The notes below the pieces were generated by a model, which saw nothing but the letters and a program-made list of their open reading frames with translations, was not told where the DNA came from and made no database searches. This document shows, piece by piece, positions 35,236 through 45,905 of a DNA stretch of 64,000 bases (its first letter is position 1; each line of letters starts with the position of its first letter). The DNA is from Roseateles asaccharophilus. Lineage in GTDB: Bacteria; Pseudomonadota; Gammaproteobacteria; Burkholderiales; Burkholderiaceae_C. The stretch covers positions 1,009,781 through 1,073,780 of the forward strand of contig NZ_SNXE01000001.1 in assembly GCF_004362405.1 (NCBI RefSeq), read 5' to 3'. Made by a program: the position numbers and the translations under genes.

Positions 35236-36159
35236 ATGATGAAAAAGATCGCTCTCGTGGCCGCCCTGGCCGCTATCTCCGCTTCGGCTTTCGCCCAAAG
35301 CTCCGTGACCCTGTACGGTCGCATCAACACCACCGTGGAAAGCCAGAAGGAAGGCACCGCTGACCGCAAGGTGGTCGTGGCCAACAACAGCTCGCGTTTC
35401 GGCTTCAAGGGCACGGAAGACCTGGGTGGCGGCCTGAAGGCCTCGTTCAAGCTGGAAAGCGGCCTGAACTCCGACGACGGCCGTGCCGCCTCGACCTTCT
35501 GGGGTCGTGACGCCTATGTGGAGCTGGGTGGTTCCTTCGGCGCCGTGCGTCTGGGCAACTTCACGCCCGAGTCCTACTTCGCCACCGCTGACTACGTCAG
35601 CATGCACAACCACGACACCGGCTCGTCCAGCGACGCTCTGTACGGCGGCCCGTTCCGTTCGTCCAACAAGATCGGCTACTTCACCCCGACCTACAACGGT
35701 TTCAGCGCCAGCGCTTCCGTGTCGGCCGGCGAAGGCCAAGCTGGTCAAGAGAAACTGTTCGACCTGGCTGCCAACTACGTGGGCGGCCCTCTGCACCTGG
35801 GCGCCGGCTACAGCAAGGAAGGCGACCGCTCGCAGATCGCCGTCCGCGGTCTGTATGAGCTGGGCGCTTTCACCTTCGGTGGCTACTACCAGCGTGCCGA
35901 CGACGGCGCTCAGAACCGCAATGTGTATCGCGCTTCGGGCATGTACACCCTGGGTCAGTCCGAGTTCCACGTGAACTACGGCGCTACCCAAGGCAAGGGT
36001 GCCTTCGCCGCTCAAGGCAAGACCAACCAGTTCACCCTGGGCTACAACTACAACCTGAGCAAGCGCACCAAGGTGTACGCGTACTACACCGACGTGGACG
36101 CCAAGCTGAACAGCAAGGATTTCAGCTCCCTGGCTGCTGGCATCCGCCACAACTTCTGA
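35236..36159 (+). CDS. Outer-membrane porin (Porin_4 type)
   Basis: A 307-residue precursor of a trimeric 16-strand beta-barrel general porin. The signal peptide is MMKKIALVAALAAISASAFA, then SSVTLYGRINTTVE as in betaproteobacterial porins. Glycine-rich amphipathic strands follow, and the terminal strand ends in SSLAAGIRHNF with the C-terminal phenylalanine needed for outer-membrane assembly. It is on the short side for the family (often 330-400), so some loops are reduced. Codon use is more uniform (for example GGC, AAG, CTG) than in its neighbours, as expected for a highly expressed gene. Tandem ATGs at 35236 and 35239. Confidence 0.93.
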   Translation: MMKKIALVAALAAISASAFAQSSVTLYGRINTTVESQKEGTADRKVVVANNSSRFGFKGTEDLGGGLKASFKLESGLNSDDGRAASTFWGRDAYVELGGSFGAVRLGNFTPESYFATADYVSMHNHDTGSSSDALYGGPFRSSNKIGYFTPTYNGFSASASVSAGEGQAGQEKLFDLAANYVGGPLHLGAGYSKEGDRSQIAVRGLYELGAFTFGGYYQRADDGAQNRNVYRASGMYTLGQSEFHVNYGATQGKGAFAAQGKTNQFTLGYNYNLSKRTKVYAYYTDVDAKLNSKDFSSLAAGIRHNF

Positions 36160-36178
36160 TCTCCGGCTCAGCTGTGAG

Positions 36179-36207
36179 AAAGGCGCCCCTCGGGGCGCCT
36201 TTTCTTT
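36179..36207 (+). terminator. Terminator after the porin gene
   Basis: AAAGGCGCCCC (36179-36189) pairs with GGGGCGCCTTT (36192-36202) and is followed by TCTTTT. It starts 19 bases after the porin stop and precedes the convergent ruvB. Confidence 0.93.
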
Positions 36208-36263
36208 TGGCCGCTAGATTCTTGGTGCTGAGCCGCCGAGTGTGATGGATCTTGGCGGTCGGC

Positions 36264-37325
36264 CTACTCGTCGAAGAGCTGTCCGGCCGATTTGGGCGGG
36301 GCCACGCCCAGGTGGCGGAAGGCCGCCAGGGTGGCAATGCGGCCGCGCGGGGTGCGCTGCAGATAACCCTGCTGGATGAGATAGGGCTCGATCACGTCCT
36401 CGATGGTGCCGCTCTCCTCGCCGATGGCGGCCGCCACATTGTCCAGGCCGACCGGGCCGCCGTCGAAGCGGTGCACCACGGCCTCCAGCAGCTTGCGGTC
36501 CATCAGGTCGAAGCCCTGCGGGTCCACATCCAGCATGGCCAGGGCCTTGTCGGCGATGGGTTTGGTGATGCGCCCATCTCCCTTGACCTCGGCATAGTCA
36601 CGCACCCGACGCAGCAGGCGGTTGGCGATGCGGGGCGTGCCGCGTGAGCGGCGCGCCACTTCCAGCGCGCCCTCGGGGTCGATGGGCGCGTTGAGCAGGC
36701 CGGCCGAGCGTGTCACGATGCGCTGCAGCTCCTCAGCCGTGTAGAACTCCAGGCGTGCCACGATGCCGAAGCGGTCGCGCAGCGGATTGGTCAGCATGCC
36801 GGCGCGGGTGGTGGCGCCCACCAGGGTGAAGGGCTGCAGGTCCAGCTTGATGGAGCGGGCGGCCGGCCCCTCGCCGATCATGATGTCGATCTGGTAGTCC
36901 TCCAGCGCGGGGTAGAGGATTTCCTCGACCACGGGCGAGAGCCGGTGGATCTCGTCGATGAAGAGCACATCGTTGCGCTCCAAGTTGGTCAGGATGGCGG
37001 CCAGGTCCTTGGGTTTCTCCAGCACCGGGCCCGAGGTCTGGCGCAGGTTCACGCCCAGCTCGGCCGCGATGATGTGGGACAGGGTGGTCTTGCCCAGGCC
37101 CGGCGGGCCGAAAAGCAACACATGGTCCAGGGCTTCGGCGCGCTTGCGGGCCGCGCCGATGAAGATCTCCAGCTGCTCGCGCGCCTTGCTCTGGCCCACA
37201 TACTCGTCCAGCAGCTTGGGCCGCAGGGCGCGCTCGATGGCGTCCTCGTTGGGCGAGCTGGAGGCGGCGCTGATCAGGCGCTGCTGCTGCGGTGCGGGCG
37301 CGAAATCGTCGGTCTGTATGCTCAT
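36264..37325 (-). CDS. ruvB: Holliday junction helicase RuvB
   Basis: Hexameric AAA+ motor that drives branch migration of Holliday junctions together with RuvA. The 353-residue protein carries the N-terminal [16 protein letters not shown], Walker A GPPGLGKT at 73-80, Walker B FIDEIHRL (DEIH 124-127), sensor 1 [20 protein letters not shown] and the arginine-bearing [17 protein letters not shown] of the C-terminal domains. It overlaps ruvA by four bases. RuvC is not in the window. Confidence 0.97.
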   Translation of the reverse strand: MSIQTDDFAPAPQQQRLISAASSSPNEDAIERALRPKLLDEYVGQSKAREQLEIFIGAARKRAEALDHVLLFGPPGLGKTTLSHIIAAELGVNLRQTSGPVLEKPKDLAAILTNLERNDVLFIDEIHRLSPVVEEILYPALEDYQIDIMIGEGPAARSIKLDLQPFTLVGATTRAGMLTNPLRDRFGIVARLEFYTAEELQRIVTRSAGLLNAPIDPEGALEVARRSRGTPRIANRLLRRVRDYAEVKGDGRITKPIADKALAMLDVDPQGFDLMDRKLLEAVVHRFDGGPVGLDNVAAAIGEESGTIEDVIEPYLIQQGYLQRTPRGRIATLAAFRHLGVAPPKSAGQLFDE

Positions 37326-37891
37326 GACAGCTTCTTCATGGCCAGCTTGATGCCCTCGCTGACGCCGACATCGGGCGGCAGGGCCTTGAGCGCCGCGCCG
37401 GCCTCCTTCTCGCTATAGCCCAGGGCGATCAGGGCTTGAAGGATGTCGGCCTGAGCATCGTTGGCCACGCTGACCGGCTGGCTCAGATCCGGCCCCAGCT
37501 TGCCCTTGAGCTCCAGCAGCAAGCGCTCGGCCGTTTTCTTGCCGATGCCCGGCACCTTGACCAGGCGGCCGCTCTCCTGCTTGGACACGGCCTGGGCCAG
37601 CTCGGCCACCGAGAGGCCGGAGAGCAGGGACAGGGCCATCTTGGGGCCCACGCCGCTGATCTTGATCAGCTGGCGGAAGGTGTTGCGCTCTTCGGCGGTG
37701 AGGAAGCCGAAGAGCACATGGGCATCCTCGCGGATGCTCAGATGCGTCAGCAGGCTGGTGCGCTCGCCCAGGGCGGGCAGGTTGTAGAAGGTGCTCATGG
37801 GCACGTCGAGCTCGTAGCCGACGCCTTGCACATCGATGAGAACCTGCGGGGGCGACTTTTCCGCGATGACGCCGCTGAGCTTGCCGATCAT
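37322..37891 (-). CDS. ruvA: Holliday junction protein RuvA
   Basis: Binds the four-way junction as a tetramer and loads RuvB. The 189-residue protein has the OB-fold domain I ([21 protein letters not shown]), domain II with two helix-hairpin-helix motifs ([19 protein letters not shown] and [19 protein letters not shown]) and the C-terminal domain III that contacts RuvB ([19 protein letters not shown]). It is the first gene of the ruvA-ruvB pair. Confidence 0.97.
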   Translation of the reverse strand: MIGKLSGVIAEKSPPQVLIDVQGVGYELDVPMSTFYNLPALGERTSLLTHLSIREDAHVLFGFLTAEERNTFRQLIKISGVGPKMALSLLSGLSVAELAQAVSKQESGRLVKVPGIGKKTAERLLLELKGKLGPDLSQPVSVANDAQADILQALIALGYSEKEAGAALKALPPDVGVSEGIKLAMKKLS

Positions 37892-37947
37892 GAGCGCGGA
37901 TTATCCGCGTTTGGCGCGGGTCGGCTGGATATTCGTCCAGTGTTTTT

Positions 37948-37976
37948 GCGGTGGCGCGTGTTGAACGCGCCACCGC
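37948..37976 (-). terminator. Hairpin between response regulator and ruvA
   Basis: A perfect 11-bp stem, GCGGTGGCGCG (37948-37958) and CGCGCCACCGC (37966-37976), lies 16 bases beyond the response-regulator stop on the minus strand. The flanking T-run is on the plus-strand 5' side, so on the minus strand it reads as A. It may separate the two transcripts by Rho or folding. Confidence 0.55.
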
Positions 37977-37992
37977 GCCGGGCGGGCCCGGC

Positions 37993-38646
37993 TCAGTTCC
38001 TGCCGAAGAGGCCCAGGCGCTGTGCTTCCAGCGCGGCCTCGGCGCGCGAGCTCACATTGAGCTTGCGGTAGATCTGCTTCACATAGTCGGCAATGGTGTG
38101 GCGCGACAGGCCCAGCTGCACGCCGATCTCGGGCAGTGTGAAGCCCTTGGCCACGCGCAGCAGAACCTCGGTCTCGCGGTCGGTGAGCGAGACCTCGTGC
38201 AGCAGGGCATTGGCCTGGGGGCGGCTCTGGGCCGCGAAGTAGGAAATCACCTTGCGTGCAATCGAGGGGGACAGCGGCGGCTCGCCCTGGCTGATGCGTT
38301 GCAGCTGCTCCACCAGCAGCTCGCGCGACTGTTCCTTGAGCAGATAGCCGAAGGCGCCGGCCTGGAGCGCGGGGAACAGGTGCTCGTCATCGTCGTGGAT
38401 GGTCACGATGACGGACTGCACCTCGGGTTGATGTTCCCGCAGCGCCGTCACCACCTCCACCCCCGAGCCGTCCGGCAGGCCCAGATCCAACAAAGCCAGG
38501 GTGAAGCGCTGGGTCTGCACCTGCTTGAGCGCATCCTGCACCCGCGAGCACTCGGTGATCTGGGCGTTGGCGAAGATCTGTTTCACCAAGGCCTTGAGCC
38601 ACGCGCGGATCTCGGGGATGTCTTCGAGCAGGAGGATGTGGTTCAT
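37993..38646 (-). CDS. LuxR/NarL-type response regulator
   Basis: A 217-residue response regulator. The receiver domain (about 3-118) has acidic residues LLLEDIPEI near the start, phospho-acceptor Asp54 (ALLDLGLPDGSG), and Lys in FGYLLKEQ. The C-terminal GerE/LuxR helix-turn-helix (about 145-205) reads LTDRETEVLLRVAKG then HTIADYVKQIYRKLNV. It lies 104 bases downstream of the histidine kinase gene and is almost certainly its partner. The target genes are unknown. Confidence 0.93.
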   Translation of the reverse strand: MNHILLLEDIPEIRAWLKALVKQIFANAQITECSRVQDALKQVQTQRFTLALLDLGLPDGSGVEVVTALREHQPEVQSVIVTIHDDDEHLFPALQAGAFGYLLKEQSRELLVEQLQRISQGEPPLSPSIARKVISYFAAQSRPQANALLHEVSLTDRETEVLLRVAKGFTLPEIGVQLGLSRHTIADYVKQIYRKLNVSSRAEAALEAQRLGLFGRN

Positions 38647-38750
38647 GTCTGAGGTTTCTTTCTTTGCCCGCGTGGGTCGCGAGGCCCGGAGGTGGCAACT
38701 TAGCGCTTATCGGCAGGCTTGCCAATGTCTGCAGCCCGCCATCGACTCAT

Positions 38751-39992
38751 TCACAGGGGGATCGTGAGACGGATCACGGTTCCCCAGCCTGGCCCCGATT
38801 CCACCAGGCACTGGCCATGCATCTGCTTGGCGCGGGACTTCATGCTGGCCATGCCGTGGCCGCGATCCAGGCGGCCATCCAGCTCGGTGGAGATGCCCTG
38901 CCCGTTGTCCTGGATCACGACCTGGAAGTCGCCGTCTTTGACCGCGCAGCTGACGATGCAGTGGGTGGCGCCGCTGTGCTTGATGATGTTGCTGACCGAT
39001 TCGCGCAGGATGCGCGTGGTCTGCACATAGGCGCGTGCGGGCAGGGTGTGGACCACATCCTCGGCCGGGGCCTTCCACTCGGCCAGGATATTGGCCTGGC
39101 CCAGGCGCGAAACCACCTCGGCCCGCCAGTCGCCCAGGGCGTCCAGCAAGTGCACCGGCTTGCCGGTCAGGCCGCGCACCGACAGGCGCATCTCCTCCAG
39201 GGCCTCGCGCGCCAGGGTGGAGATGCGGTCGGATTCGCTGGTGTGCACGATGGTCAAGAGCTTCGCGCCCAGATCGTCGTGCAGATCCGCGGCGATGCGT
39301 TTGCGCTCGCGCTCGGTCACCTGCTCCAGCTTCTGTTCGGCCAGCTCGCTGTAATTGCGCTCGATCTCGCTGACCTTGGATTGCACATGCTGCTCCAGCT
39401 CCAGCTGGCGCCGCTCGGCCTCGTCGCGAGCCTGGGCAAAGCTCAAGACCAGCTGCATGCCCAGGGCCAAGCCCAACACGGGCAGCACATAGGGCAGCAC
39501 TGGCCAGGGGCCCAGCTCGGCCGCCAGGGCCACCACGGCCCCAACCAGCAGTGCCGGGGCGGGGCCCTCGCCGAGCAGCAGGCCGGGATTGCGCAGGCGC
39601 AGCAGCAGGGCTGCCGCCGTTTCCAGTATCAAGAGCACGGACCAGCCGCGGCTCAGCCAGGGTGCATGCTCGGGCAGCAGCAGCAGACTGGTCGGCAGGG
39701 CTAGTCCTTGTGCGACCAAGGCCGCCAGCAGCCAGCTCGGCTTGCTCCCCATGCTGCGCAACAGATAGATGATCAGGCAGGCCACCGCCCAGGCCATCAG
39801 AGCAAGGGAGAGATGCAGGGCCTGGCCCGGAGGCCAGGCGGCTGCTGCGCTGGCGAGGGACCACAGCCCCATGGATGCCGCCAGCCAGGACCAGTGGCGC
39901 TCGCGCGCATGGCGGGCGGCCAGCAGACCCAGCAGCACGGCCATGGGCAGCAGCATGAGGCCCAGCAGCAGGGAGAGGCTTGTGCTTTGCAT
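38751..39992 (-). CDS. NarX/DegS-type sensor histidine kinase
   Basis: A 413-residue membrane kinase. Residues 1-185 include six or seven hydrophobic helices with no named sensor domain, then a coiled-coil (about 186-228). The HisKA_3 domain has phospho-acceptor His238 (RKRIAADLHDDLGAK), and the HATPase domain shows the N-box RILRESVSNIIKHSGA and G1 QDNGQGI near 361-367. It lacks obvious periplasmic loops, suggesting it senses something within or near the membrane. I start it at 39992, where the first hydrophobic helix begins; longer frames extend into the phoH promoter. It forms a two-component pair with the downstream regulator. Confidence 0.9.
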   Translation of the reverse strand: MQSTSLSLLLGLMLLPMAVLLGLLAARHARERHWSWLAASMGLWSLASAAAAWPPGQALHLSLALMAWAVACLIIYLLRSMGSKPSWLLAALVAQGLALPTSLLLLPEHAPWLSRGWSVLLILETAAALLLRLRNPGLLLGEGPAPALLVGAVVALAAELGPWPVLPYVLPVLGLALGMQLVLSFAQARDEAERRQLELEQHVQSKVSEIERNYSELAEQKLEQVTERERKRIAADLHDDLGAKLLTIVHTSESDRISTLAREALEEMRLSVRGLTGKPVHLLDALGDWRAEVVSRLGQANILAEWKAPAEDVVHTLPARAYVQTTRILRESVSNIIKHSGATHCIVSCAVKDGDFQVVIQDNGQGISTELDGRLDRGHGMASMKSRAKQMHGQCLVESGPGWGTVIRLTIPL

Positions 39993-40059
39993 GGGGGGCG
40001 ATTGTGCAGTAAGCCTGTGACGGCAGCGTAGCCCTCCAAGGGGCGACAATCGGAGCCCG

Positions 40060-41091
40060 ATGCCGCAGCCCGCGCGAGATTCCGCCTTGATACTCAGACC
40101 GCAATTCACCCCCATAGACAACACCCGCCTGTCCCACCTCTGTGGCACGCTGGACGAGCATCTGCGCCAGATCGAGGCCGCACTGGGGCTGCGCATTACA
40201 AGAAGGCAGGAGCAGTTCCGCATCGAGGGCCCCAAGGCCGCAGCTCAGCGGGCGCAGACCCTGCTGCAGGCGCTGTACGAGCGTGCGCGTCGCGCCATTC
40301 CGGCCGAGACCCTGCAGCTGGCCATTGCCGAGGCCCTGGCCGACCTGGGTGCAGCCCCGGCACGCGAGCGGGCGGTGGCCGGTGCGCCGGCGGCGGGCGA
40401 GGATGTCGTGCTGCGCACCCGTCGCGCCGACCTGGCGGGCCGCACGCCCAACCAGCACCAGTACCTGCGCCAAATCCTGGCCAGCGACATCAGCTTCGGC
40501 ATCGGCCCCGCCGGCACCGGCAAGACCTTTCTGGCCGTGGCCTGCGCGGTGGATGCGCTGGAGCGCTCCTCGGTGCAGCGAATCATCCTGACCCGTCCCG
40601 CGGTGGAGGCCGGCGAGCGCCTGGGCTTTCTGCCCGGCGACCTGACGCAGAAGGTGGACCCCTATCTGCGCCCGCTCTACGACGCGCTCTATGACCTGAT
40701 GGGCTTCGACCGCGTGAACAAGGCCTTCGAGAAGGGCCAGCTGGAGATCGCACCCCTGGCCTTCATGCGCGGCCGCACGCTGAACCACGCCTTCGTGATC
40801 CTGGACGAGGCGCAGAACACCACGCCCGAGCAGATGAAGATGTTCCTCACCCGCATCGGCTTTGGCAGCAAATGCGTGGTGACGGGCGACACCAGCCAGA
40901 TCGACCTGCCCAAGGGCGTGCCCAGCGGGCTGGTCGATGCCGAGCAGGTGCTGGCCCGGGTCAAGGGCATTGCCATGACCCGCTTCACCAGTGCCGATGT
41001 GGTGCGCCACCCCCTGGTGGCGCGCATCGTCGAGGCCTATGAGCGCCGGCAGAAGAAGCGCGATGCCGGCCGCCAGGAGGGTGCCGCATGA
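40060..41091 (+). CDS. ybeZ: PhoH-like ATPase (YbeZ)
   Basis: A PhoH-family P-loop ATPase of 343 residues, associated with YbeY in ribosome/RNA quality control. An N-terminal KH-like region (about 15-75) precedes the ATPase with Walker A GPAGTGKT at 149-156, [18 protein letters not shown], Walker [21 protein letters not shown] and [11 protein letters not shown]. The last four bases overlap ybeY (41088-41091), matching the conserved ybeZ-ybeY order in proteobacteria. Confidence 0.94.
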   Translation: MPQPARDSALILRPQFTPIDNTRLSHLCGTLDEHLRQIEAALGLRITRRQEQFRIEGPKAAAQRAQTLLQALYERARRAIPAETLQLAIAEALADLGAAPARERAVAGAPAAGEDVVLRTRRADLAGRTPNQHQYLRQILASDISFGIGPAGTGKTFLAVACAVDALERSSVQRIILTRPAVEAGERLGFLPGDLTQKVDPYLRPLYDALYDLMGFDRVNKAFEKGQLEIAPLAFMRGRTLNHAFVILDEAQNTTPEQMKMFLTRIGFGSKCVVTGDTSQIDLPKGVPSGLVDAEQVLARVKGIAMTRFTSADVVRHPLVARIVEAYERRQKKRDAGRQEGAA

Positions 41092-41531
41092 GCCGCCCCG
41101 AACTGAGCCTGTCCCTGCAGTTTGCCGACCCGCGCCACAAGGCCCAGCTGCCGCGCCACAAGGTGGCGCGCTGGATACGCGCGGCCTTGGAGCTGCCGGG
41201 CGAGATCGCGGTGCGCATCGTCGATGCCGAGGAAGGGCGCCTGCTCAACCACGAGTTTCGCGGCAAGGACTACGCCACCAATGTGCTTACCTTCGACTAC
41301 AGCCACGAGCCCGTGGTGGGTGCCGATCTGGTGATCTGTGCCGAGGTGGTGGAGCGCGAGGCGCGCGAGATGGGCATCGCCCTGGTGGATCACTACGCCC
41401 ATATGCTGGTGCACGGCACCCTGCATGCCCAGGGCTATGACCACGAGGAAGACGACGAGGCCGAGTGCATGGAGGCGCGCGAGAGCGAGATCCTGCAGGC
41501 TCTGGGCTTCGCCGACCCCTACGCCCGTTGA
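41088..41531 (+). CDS. ybeY: Endoribonuclease YbeY (rRNA maturation)
   Basis: Zinc-dependent single-strand endoribonuclease for 16S rRNA 3'-end processing and ribosome quality control. The 147-residue protein contains the metal motif H-x3-H-x5-H as His109, His113 and His119 ([15 protein letters not shown]), and upstream the conserved [18 protein letters not shown]. Its start codon is inside the end of ybeZ. It converges with a CorA-type gene 13 bases downstream; no hairpin is visible between them. Confidence 0.96.
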   Translation: MSRPELSLSLQFADPRHKAQLPRHKVARWIRAALELPGEIAVRIVDAEEGRLLNHEFRGKDYATNVLTFDYSHEPVVGADLVICAEVVEREAREMGIALVDHYAHMLVHGTLHAQGYDHEEDDEAECMEARESEILQALGFADPYAR

Positions 41532-41544
41532 AGGCCCGCGCGGC

Positions 41545-42636
41545 TCACTGCCGGCTGCTCAGATAGCGTTTGCGCCAGAAGAAGGCCGCCAGGCCCAGGC
41601 CCACGGCCAGCATCAGGCCGAAGGCCACCCAGAAGCCGGTGGCGCTGTGGATCAGGGGCAGGGCATCGAAGTTCATGCCGAAGATGCCGGTGATCAGGTT
41701 CAGCGGCAGGAAGATGGCGGTCAGCACCGTCAGCGTGCGCATGATGTTGTTGGTGCGGTGACCCAGGGCCGAGAAGTGCATTTGCACCGCCGACTCGGCC
41801 GAGGACTCCAGGCGCCGCACATGCGAGAGCACGCGCTCCACATGCTCCAGCACATCGCGTGAGCGCACCCGCAGCAGCTCGCGCTCGCGCTGCTGCGGTG
41901 CCGATTCGGCCGGCGGCCATTCCTCCAGCGCGTCCAGCCACTCCTGCACGGCGCTGCGCTGGTCTTCGCAGACATCCTCCAGCAGGGTCAGCAGATTGCG
42001 GGCCTCCAGCAGCTGGGGCCAGTCGGCAAAGCGGCTGCGCGGGTCCAGCAGCTGCTGCTGCAGCGCGCCCAGCTCGCGGCTGAGCAGGCGGCGCAGCTCC
42101 AGATAGCTGTCCACCATATGGTTGACCATGCGCAGCATCAGGTCCGCCGGGCTCTGCGGCAGCCGGGCATTGCCGCGGTAGTCGGCCGCGCCCTGGGCCA
42201 GGCGGCCCAGACGCTCGGCGAAGAAGTCGCGCACCTGGCAGTCACCGGGGTGCACGCTCAGGAGCACCCGGTCGAAGATCACAAAGCCCACCGGGCTGGT
42301 GGCCACCGTCGCGAGCGCGCGCTGCGGCGGGCGTGGCGCGGCGCTCTCGTCCGGCGCCGCCTCCAGCAGCGCCGAGCCCAGGCGGCGAAAGACCAGCAGG
42401 TCGTACCAGGAGGTGTAGTCGAAATGCGAGGGCAGCTGCGGGTTCAGCAGGTCGGAGATGTGCAGATCCACCAGCTGGCCGCCGGCCCAGGCCTGCAGCT
42501 TTTCCTGCACCGCGGCCACGCGCTGGCCGAACTCGGTCTGCGTGCAGCTGATCCACACAAAGCCCTGGGCAGGCAACTCGGCCGGCAGGGCCTCGAGCTC
42601 GAGAAAGCGATCGTTCTGGACGTGGAAGAGACGCAT
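41545..42636 (-). CDS. corA: CorA family Mg2+/Co2+ transporter
   Basis: Inner-membrane pentameric divalent cation channel of 363 residues. A large cytoplasmic N-terminal domain with a long alpha-helical stalk (rich in Glu/Arg, about 160-300) leads to two C-terminal transmembrane helices. Between them is the signature GMN in ITGIFGMNFDALP, the selectivity loop. The variation after GMN (FDALP in place of FxxMP) suggests the CorA-II/ZntB-related branch, so zinc or other cations are possible. Confidence 0.9.
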   Translation of the reverse strand: MRLFHVQNDRFLELEALPAELPAQGFVWISCTQTEFGQRVAAVQEKLQAWAGGQLVDLHISDLLNPQLPSHFDYTSWYDLLVFRRLGSALLEAAPDESAAPRPPQRALATVATSPVGFVIFDRVLLSVHPGDCQVRDFFAERLGRLAQGAADYRGNARLPQSPADLMLRMVNHMVDSYLELRRLLSRELGALQQQLLDPRSRFADWPQLLEARNLLTLLEDVCEDQRSAVQEWLDALEEWPPAESAPQQRERELLRVRSRDVLEHVERVLSHVRRLESSAESAVQMHFSALGHRTNNIMRTLTVLTAIFLPLNLITGIFGMNFDALPLIHSATGFWVAFGLMLAVGLGLAAFFWRKRYLSSRQ

Positions 42637-42646
42637 CAGCCGCGCA

Positions 42647-43898
<1,252 letters not shown>

Positions 43899-43959
43899 CG
43901 CCCAGCGCGCGCGCTCGTGCCACCACGGGCCGTGCTCGGCCGCCGCTTATGATGGCCCG

Positions 43960-44388
43960 ATGCTCTGGATCAAAGCTTTCCACATCGTCTTCGTGGCCGC
44001 CTGGTTTGCCGGCCTGTTCTATCTGCCCCGCATCTTCGTGAACCTGGCCATGGTGCCGACGGACAGCCATGCCGAGCGCGAGCGTCTGCTGCTGATGGGG
44101 CTCAAGCTCTACCGCTTCACGAGCTTACTGATGATTCCGGCCCTGCTGCTGGGCCTGGTTTTGTGGCTGTACTACGGCATCGGCCACGGCCCGGGCAATG
44201 GCTGGATGCATGCCAAGCTCGCGCTGGTGCTGCTGGCCATCGGCTATCACCACTACTGCCGCGCCCTGCTGCGCCGCTTTGAGCAGCTGGCCAACAAGCG
44301 CAGCCATCGCTGGTTCCGCGTCTTCAACGAGGTGTCAGTGCTGGGCTTCGCCGCCATCGTGATCCTGGTGGTGGTCAAGCCCTTCTGA
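43960..44388 (+). CDS. hemJ: CopD/HemJ family membrane protein
   Basis: A 142-residue protein with four transmembrane helices (MLWIKAFHIVFVAAWFAG; LLMIPALLLGLVLWLYYG; LALVLLAIGYHHY; VLGFAAIVILVVV). His8 (KAFHI) and the AGLFYLPRIFV motif match HemJ, the heme-dependent protoporphyrinogen IX oxidase that replaces HemG/HemY in many bacteria. Its neighbour on the other strand is hemB, another heme-synthesis gene, which supports the call. It is followed two bases later by a VanZ-like gene. Confidence 0.85.
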   Translation: MLWIKAFHIVFVAAWFAGLFYLPRIFVNLAMVPTDSHAERERLLLMGLKLYRFTSLLMIPALLLGLVLWLYYGIGHGPGNGWMHAKLALVLLAIGYHHYCRALLRRFEQLANKRSHRWFRVFNEVSVLGFAAIVILVVVKPF

Positions 44389-44390
44389 GC

Positions 44391-45518
44391 ATGGCCTGGC
44401 TGCCCCCCCGCCTGCCGCGGCGCCCCAGCTCGGCAAGCCTGCTGGCCCTGGCCTATGCCGTGCTGGTGATTTATGCCAGCCTCTATCCCTTCGGGCCCTG
44501 GGCCTGGCCGCCCGGCCTGAAGGCCGGCGATCTGATCGGTCTGCCCTGGCCCAAGTACTGGGGCGGCTTTGATGTGGAGGCCAATCTGGCCGGCTATCTG
44601 CCCCTGGGCCTGCTGGTCTATGCGGCGGTGGTGCGCAGCGGTGGGTCCCTGCTGCTGGCCCTGGGCCTGGGCCTGGGACTGGCGCCTCTGTTGTCTTTCG
44701 GCATGGAGACCTTGCAATACTTCCTGCCGCGCCGCGTTCCCTCCCTGGTGGACTGGTGGCTCAATACCGCCGGCGCCGCCGCCGGCGTGCTGCTGGGCTT
44801 GCTGCTGCACCTGATCGGCGGGCTCACGCGCTGGCAGGCGCGGCGCGAGCACTGGTTCGTGCCGCACAGCGCCGGGGCCCTGGCCCTGCTGGCGCTCTGG
44901 CCCATGGGTCTGCTCTTCCCCGCGCCCGTGCCCCTGGGCCTGGGCCAGGTGCTGCCGCGCCTGCGCGAGCTGGCGGCCAGCGCGTTGGAGGACACGCCCT
45001 GGGACCTGCAGTGGGATCAGGCCGCGAGCCTGGCCGACAGCCCGCCGCTGCCGCCTGGTCTGGAGGGCCTGACCATCGCCCTGGGCCTGCTGGCGCCCTG
45101 CGTGCTGGCGCTCTCGGTGGCGCGGCCGGGCTGGCAGCGCCTGCTCCTGGTCTTTGGTGCAGCGGGTCTGGGCGTGCTGGGCACGGCCCTGTCCACCGCG
45201 CTGAACTTTGGCCCTCAACATGCCTGGGCCTGGCTCACGCCCAGCAGCTGGCCGGGCCTGGCCCTGGGTCTGGGCCTGGCGTGCATGCTCTGCGCCTGCT
45301 CGCGCCGCGCTTGCGCGGCCTGGGGTCTGGTGGCGGTGTGCGCCCTGATCGGGCTGGTGAGCGAGGCGCCGGGTGATCCCTATCTGGCCCAGAGCCTGCA
45401 GGGCTGGGAGCAGGGGCGCTTCATCAGCTTCTATGGCCTGGCGCAATGGGTGGGCTGGCTCTGGCCCTTTGGCGTGCTGGCCTGGCTGCTGCGCCTGCTG
45501 GTGCGGCGGGAGTCCTGA
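44391..45518 (+). CDS. VanZ family membrane protein
   Basis: A 375-residue hydrophobic protein with about nine or ten transmembrane segments. The first third matches the VanZ-like domain: ASLYPFGPW, ANLAGYLPLGLLVY, SFGMETLQYFLPRRVPSLVDWWLNTAGAAAGVLLG. The C-terminal two thirds are additional transmembrane helices with no family I recognise. VanZ-like proteins are poorly understood; VanZ itself gives low-level teicoplanin resistance, but most family members have other, unknown roles. It follows hemJ by two bases. Confidence 0.85.
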   Translation: MAWLPPRLPRRPSSASLLALAYAVLVIYASLYPFGPWAWPPGLKAGDLIGLPWPKYWGGFDVEANLAGYLPLGLLVYAAVVRSGGSLLLALGLGLGLAPLLSFGMETLQYFLPRRVPSLVDWWLNTAGAAAGVLLGLLLHLIGGLTRWQARREHWFVPHSAGALALLALWPMGLLFPAPVPLGLGQVLPRLRELAASALEDTPWDLQWDQAASLADSPPLPPGLEGLTIALGLLAPCVLALSVARPGWQRLLLVFGAAGLGVLGTALSTALNFGPQHAWAWLTPSSWPGLALGLGLACMLCACSRRACAAWGLVAVCALIGLVSEAPGDPYLAQSLQGWEQGRFISFYGLAQWVGWLWPFGVLAWLLRLLVRRES

Positions 45519-45567
45519 GCCGGCCCGTGCCGAGCCGGGGAAAACCCGGCCTGCCTACAATCGGGCC

Positions 45568-45894
45568 ATGAGCTATTTCCAGCGCCACATCTTCTTCTGC
45601 CTCAACCAGCGCGAGAACGGCGAGGCCTCCTGCGCCCAGCACGATGCGCAAGCGGGCTTCGAGCACTGCAAGTCGCGCGTCAAGCAGCTGGGCCTGGCCG
45701 GCAAGGACGGCGTGCGGGTCAACAAGGCCGGCTGCCTCGACCGCTGCGCTGGCGGGCCGGTGGCCGTGGTCTATCCCGATGCGGTCTGGTACACCTATGT
45801 GGACCAGAGCGATATCGACGAGATTGTCGAGAGCCATCTGAAAAACGGTCAGGTCGTCGAGCGCTTGGTGCTGCCCGACAACGTCGGGCGCTGA
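45568..45894 (+). CDS. Thioredoxin-like 2Fe-2S ferredoxin
   Basis: A 108-residue thioredoxin-fold [2Fe-2S] ferredoxin. The cluster cysteines are Cys11 (HIFFCLNQRENG), Cys22 (EASCAQH), Cys56 and Cys60 (KAGCLDRCAGGPVAVVYP), the pattern of the (2Fe-2S) ferredoxin-domain family related to the NuoE fold. No electron partner gene is adjacent. The downstream hydrolase starts 11 bases after the stop, implying a shared transcript. Confidence 0.88.
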   Translation: MSYFQRHIFFCLNQRENGEASCAQHDAQAGFEHCKSRVKQLGLAGKDGVRVNKAGCLDRCAGGPVAVVYPDAVWYTYVDQSDIDEIVESHLKNGQVVERLVLPDNVGR

Positions 45895-45905
45895 GGTCCG
45901 GGCCC

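Noticed and set aside
44391..45518. VanZ-like protein as a glycopeptide-resistance determinant
   Set aside because: VanZ-like domains are widespread in bacteria that carry no van operon. No vanHAX-type genes are nearby, and a Gram-negative outer membrane already excludes glycopeptides.
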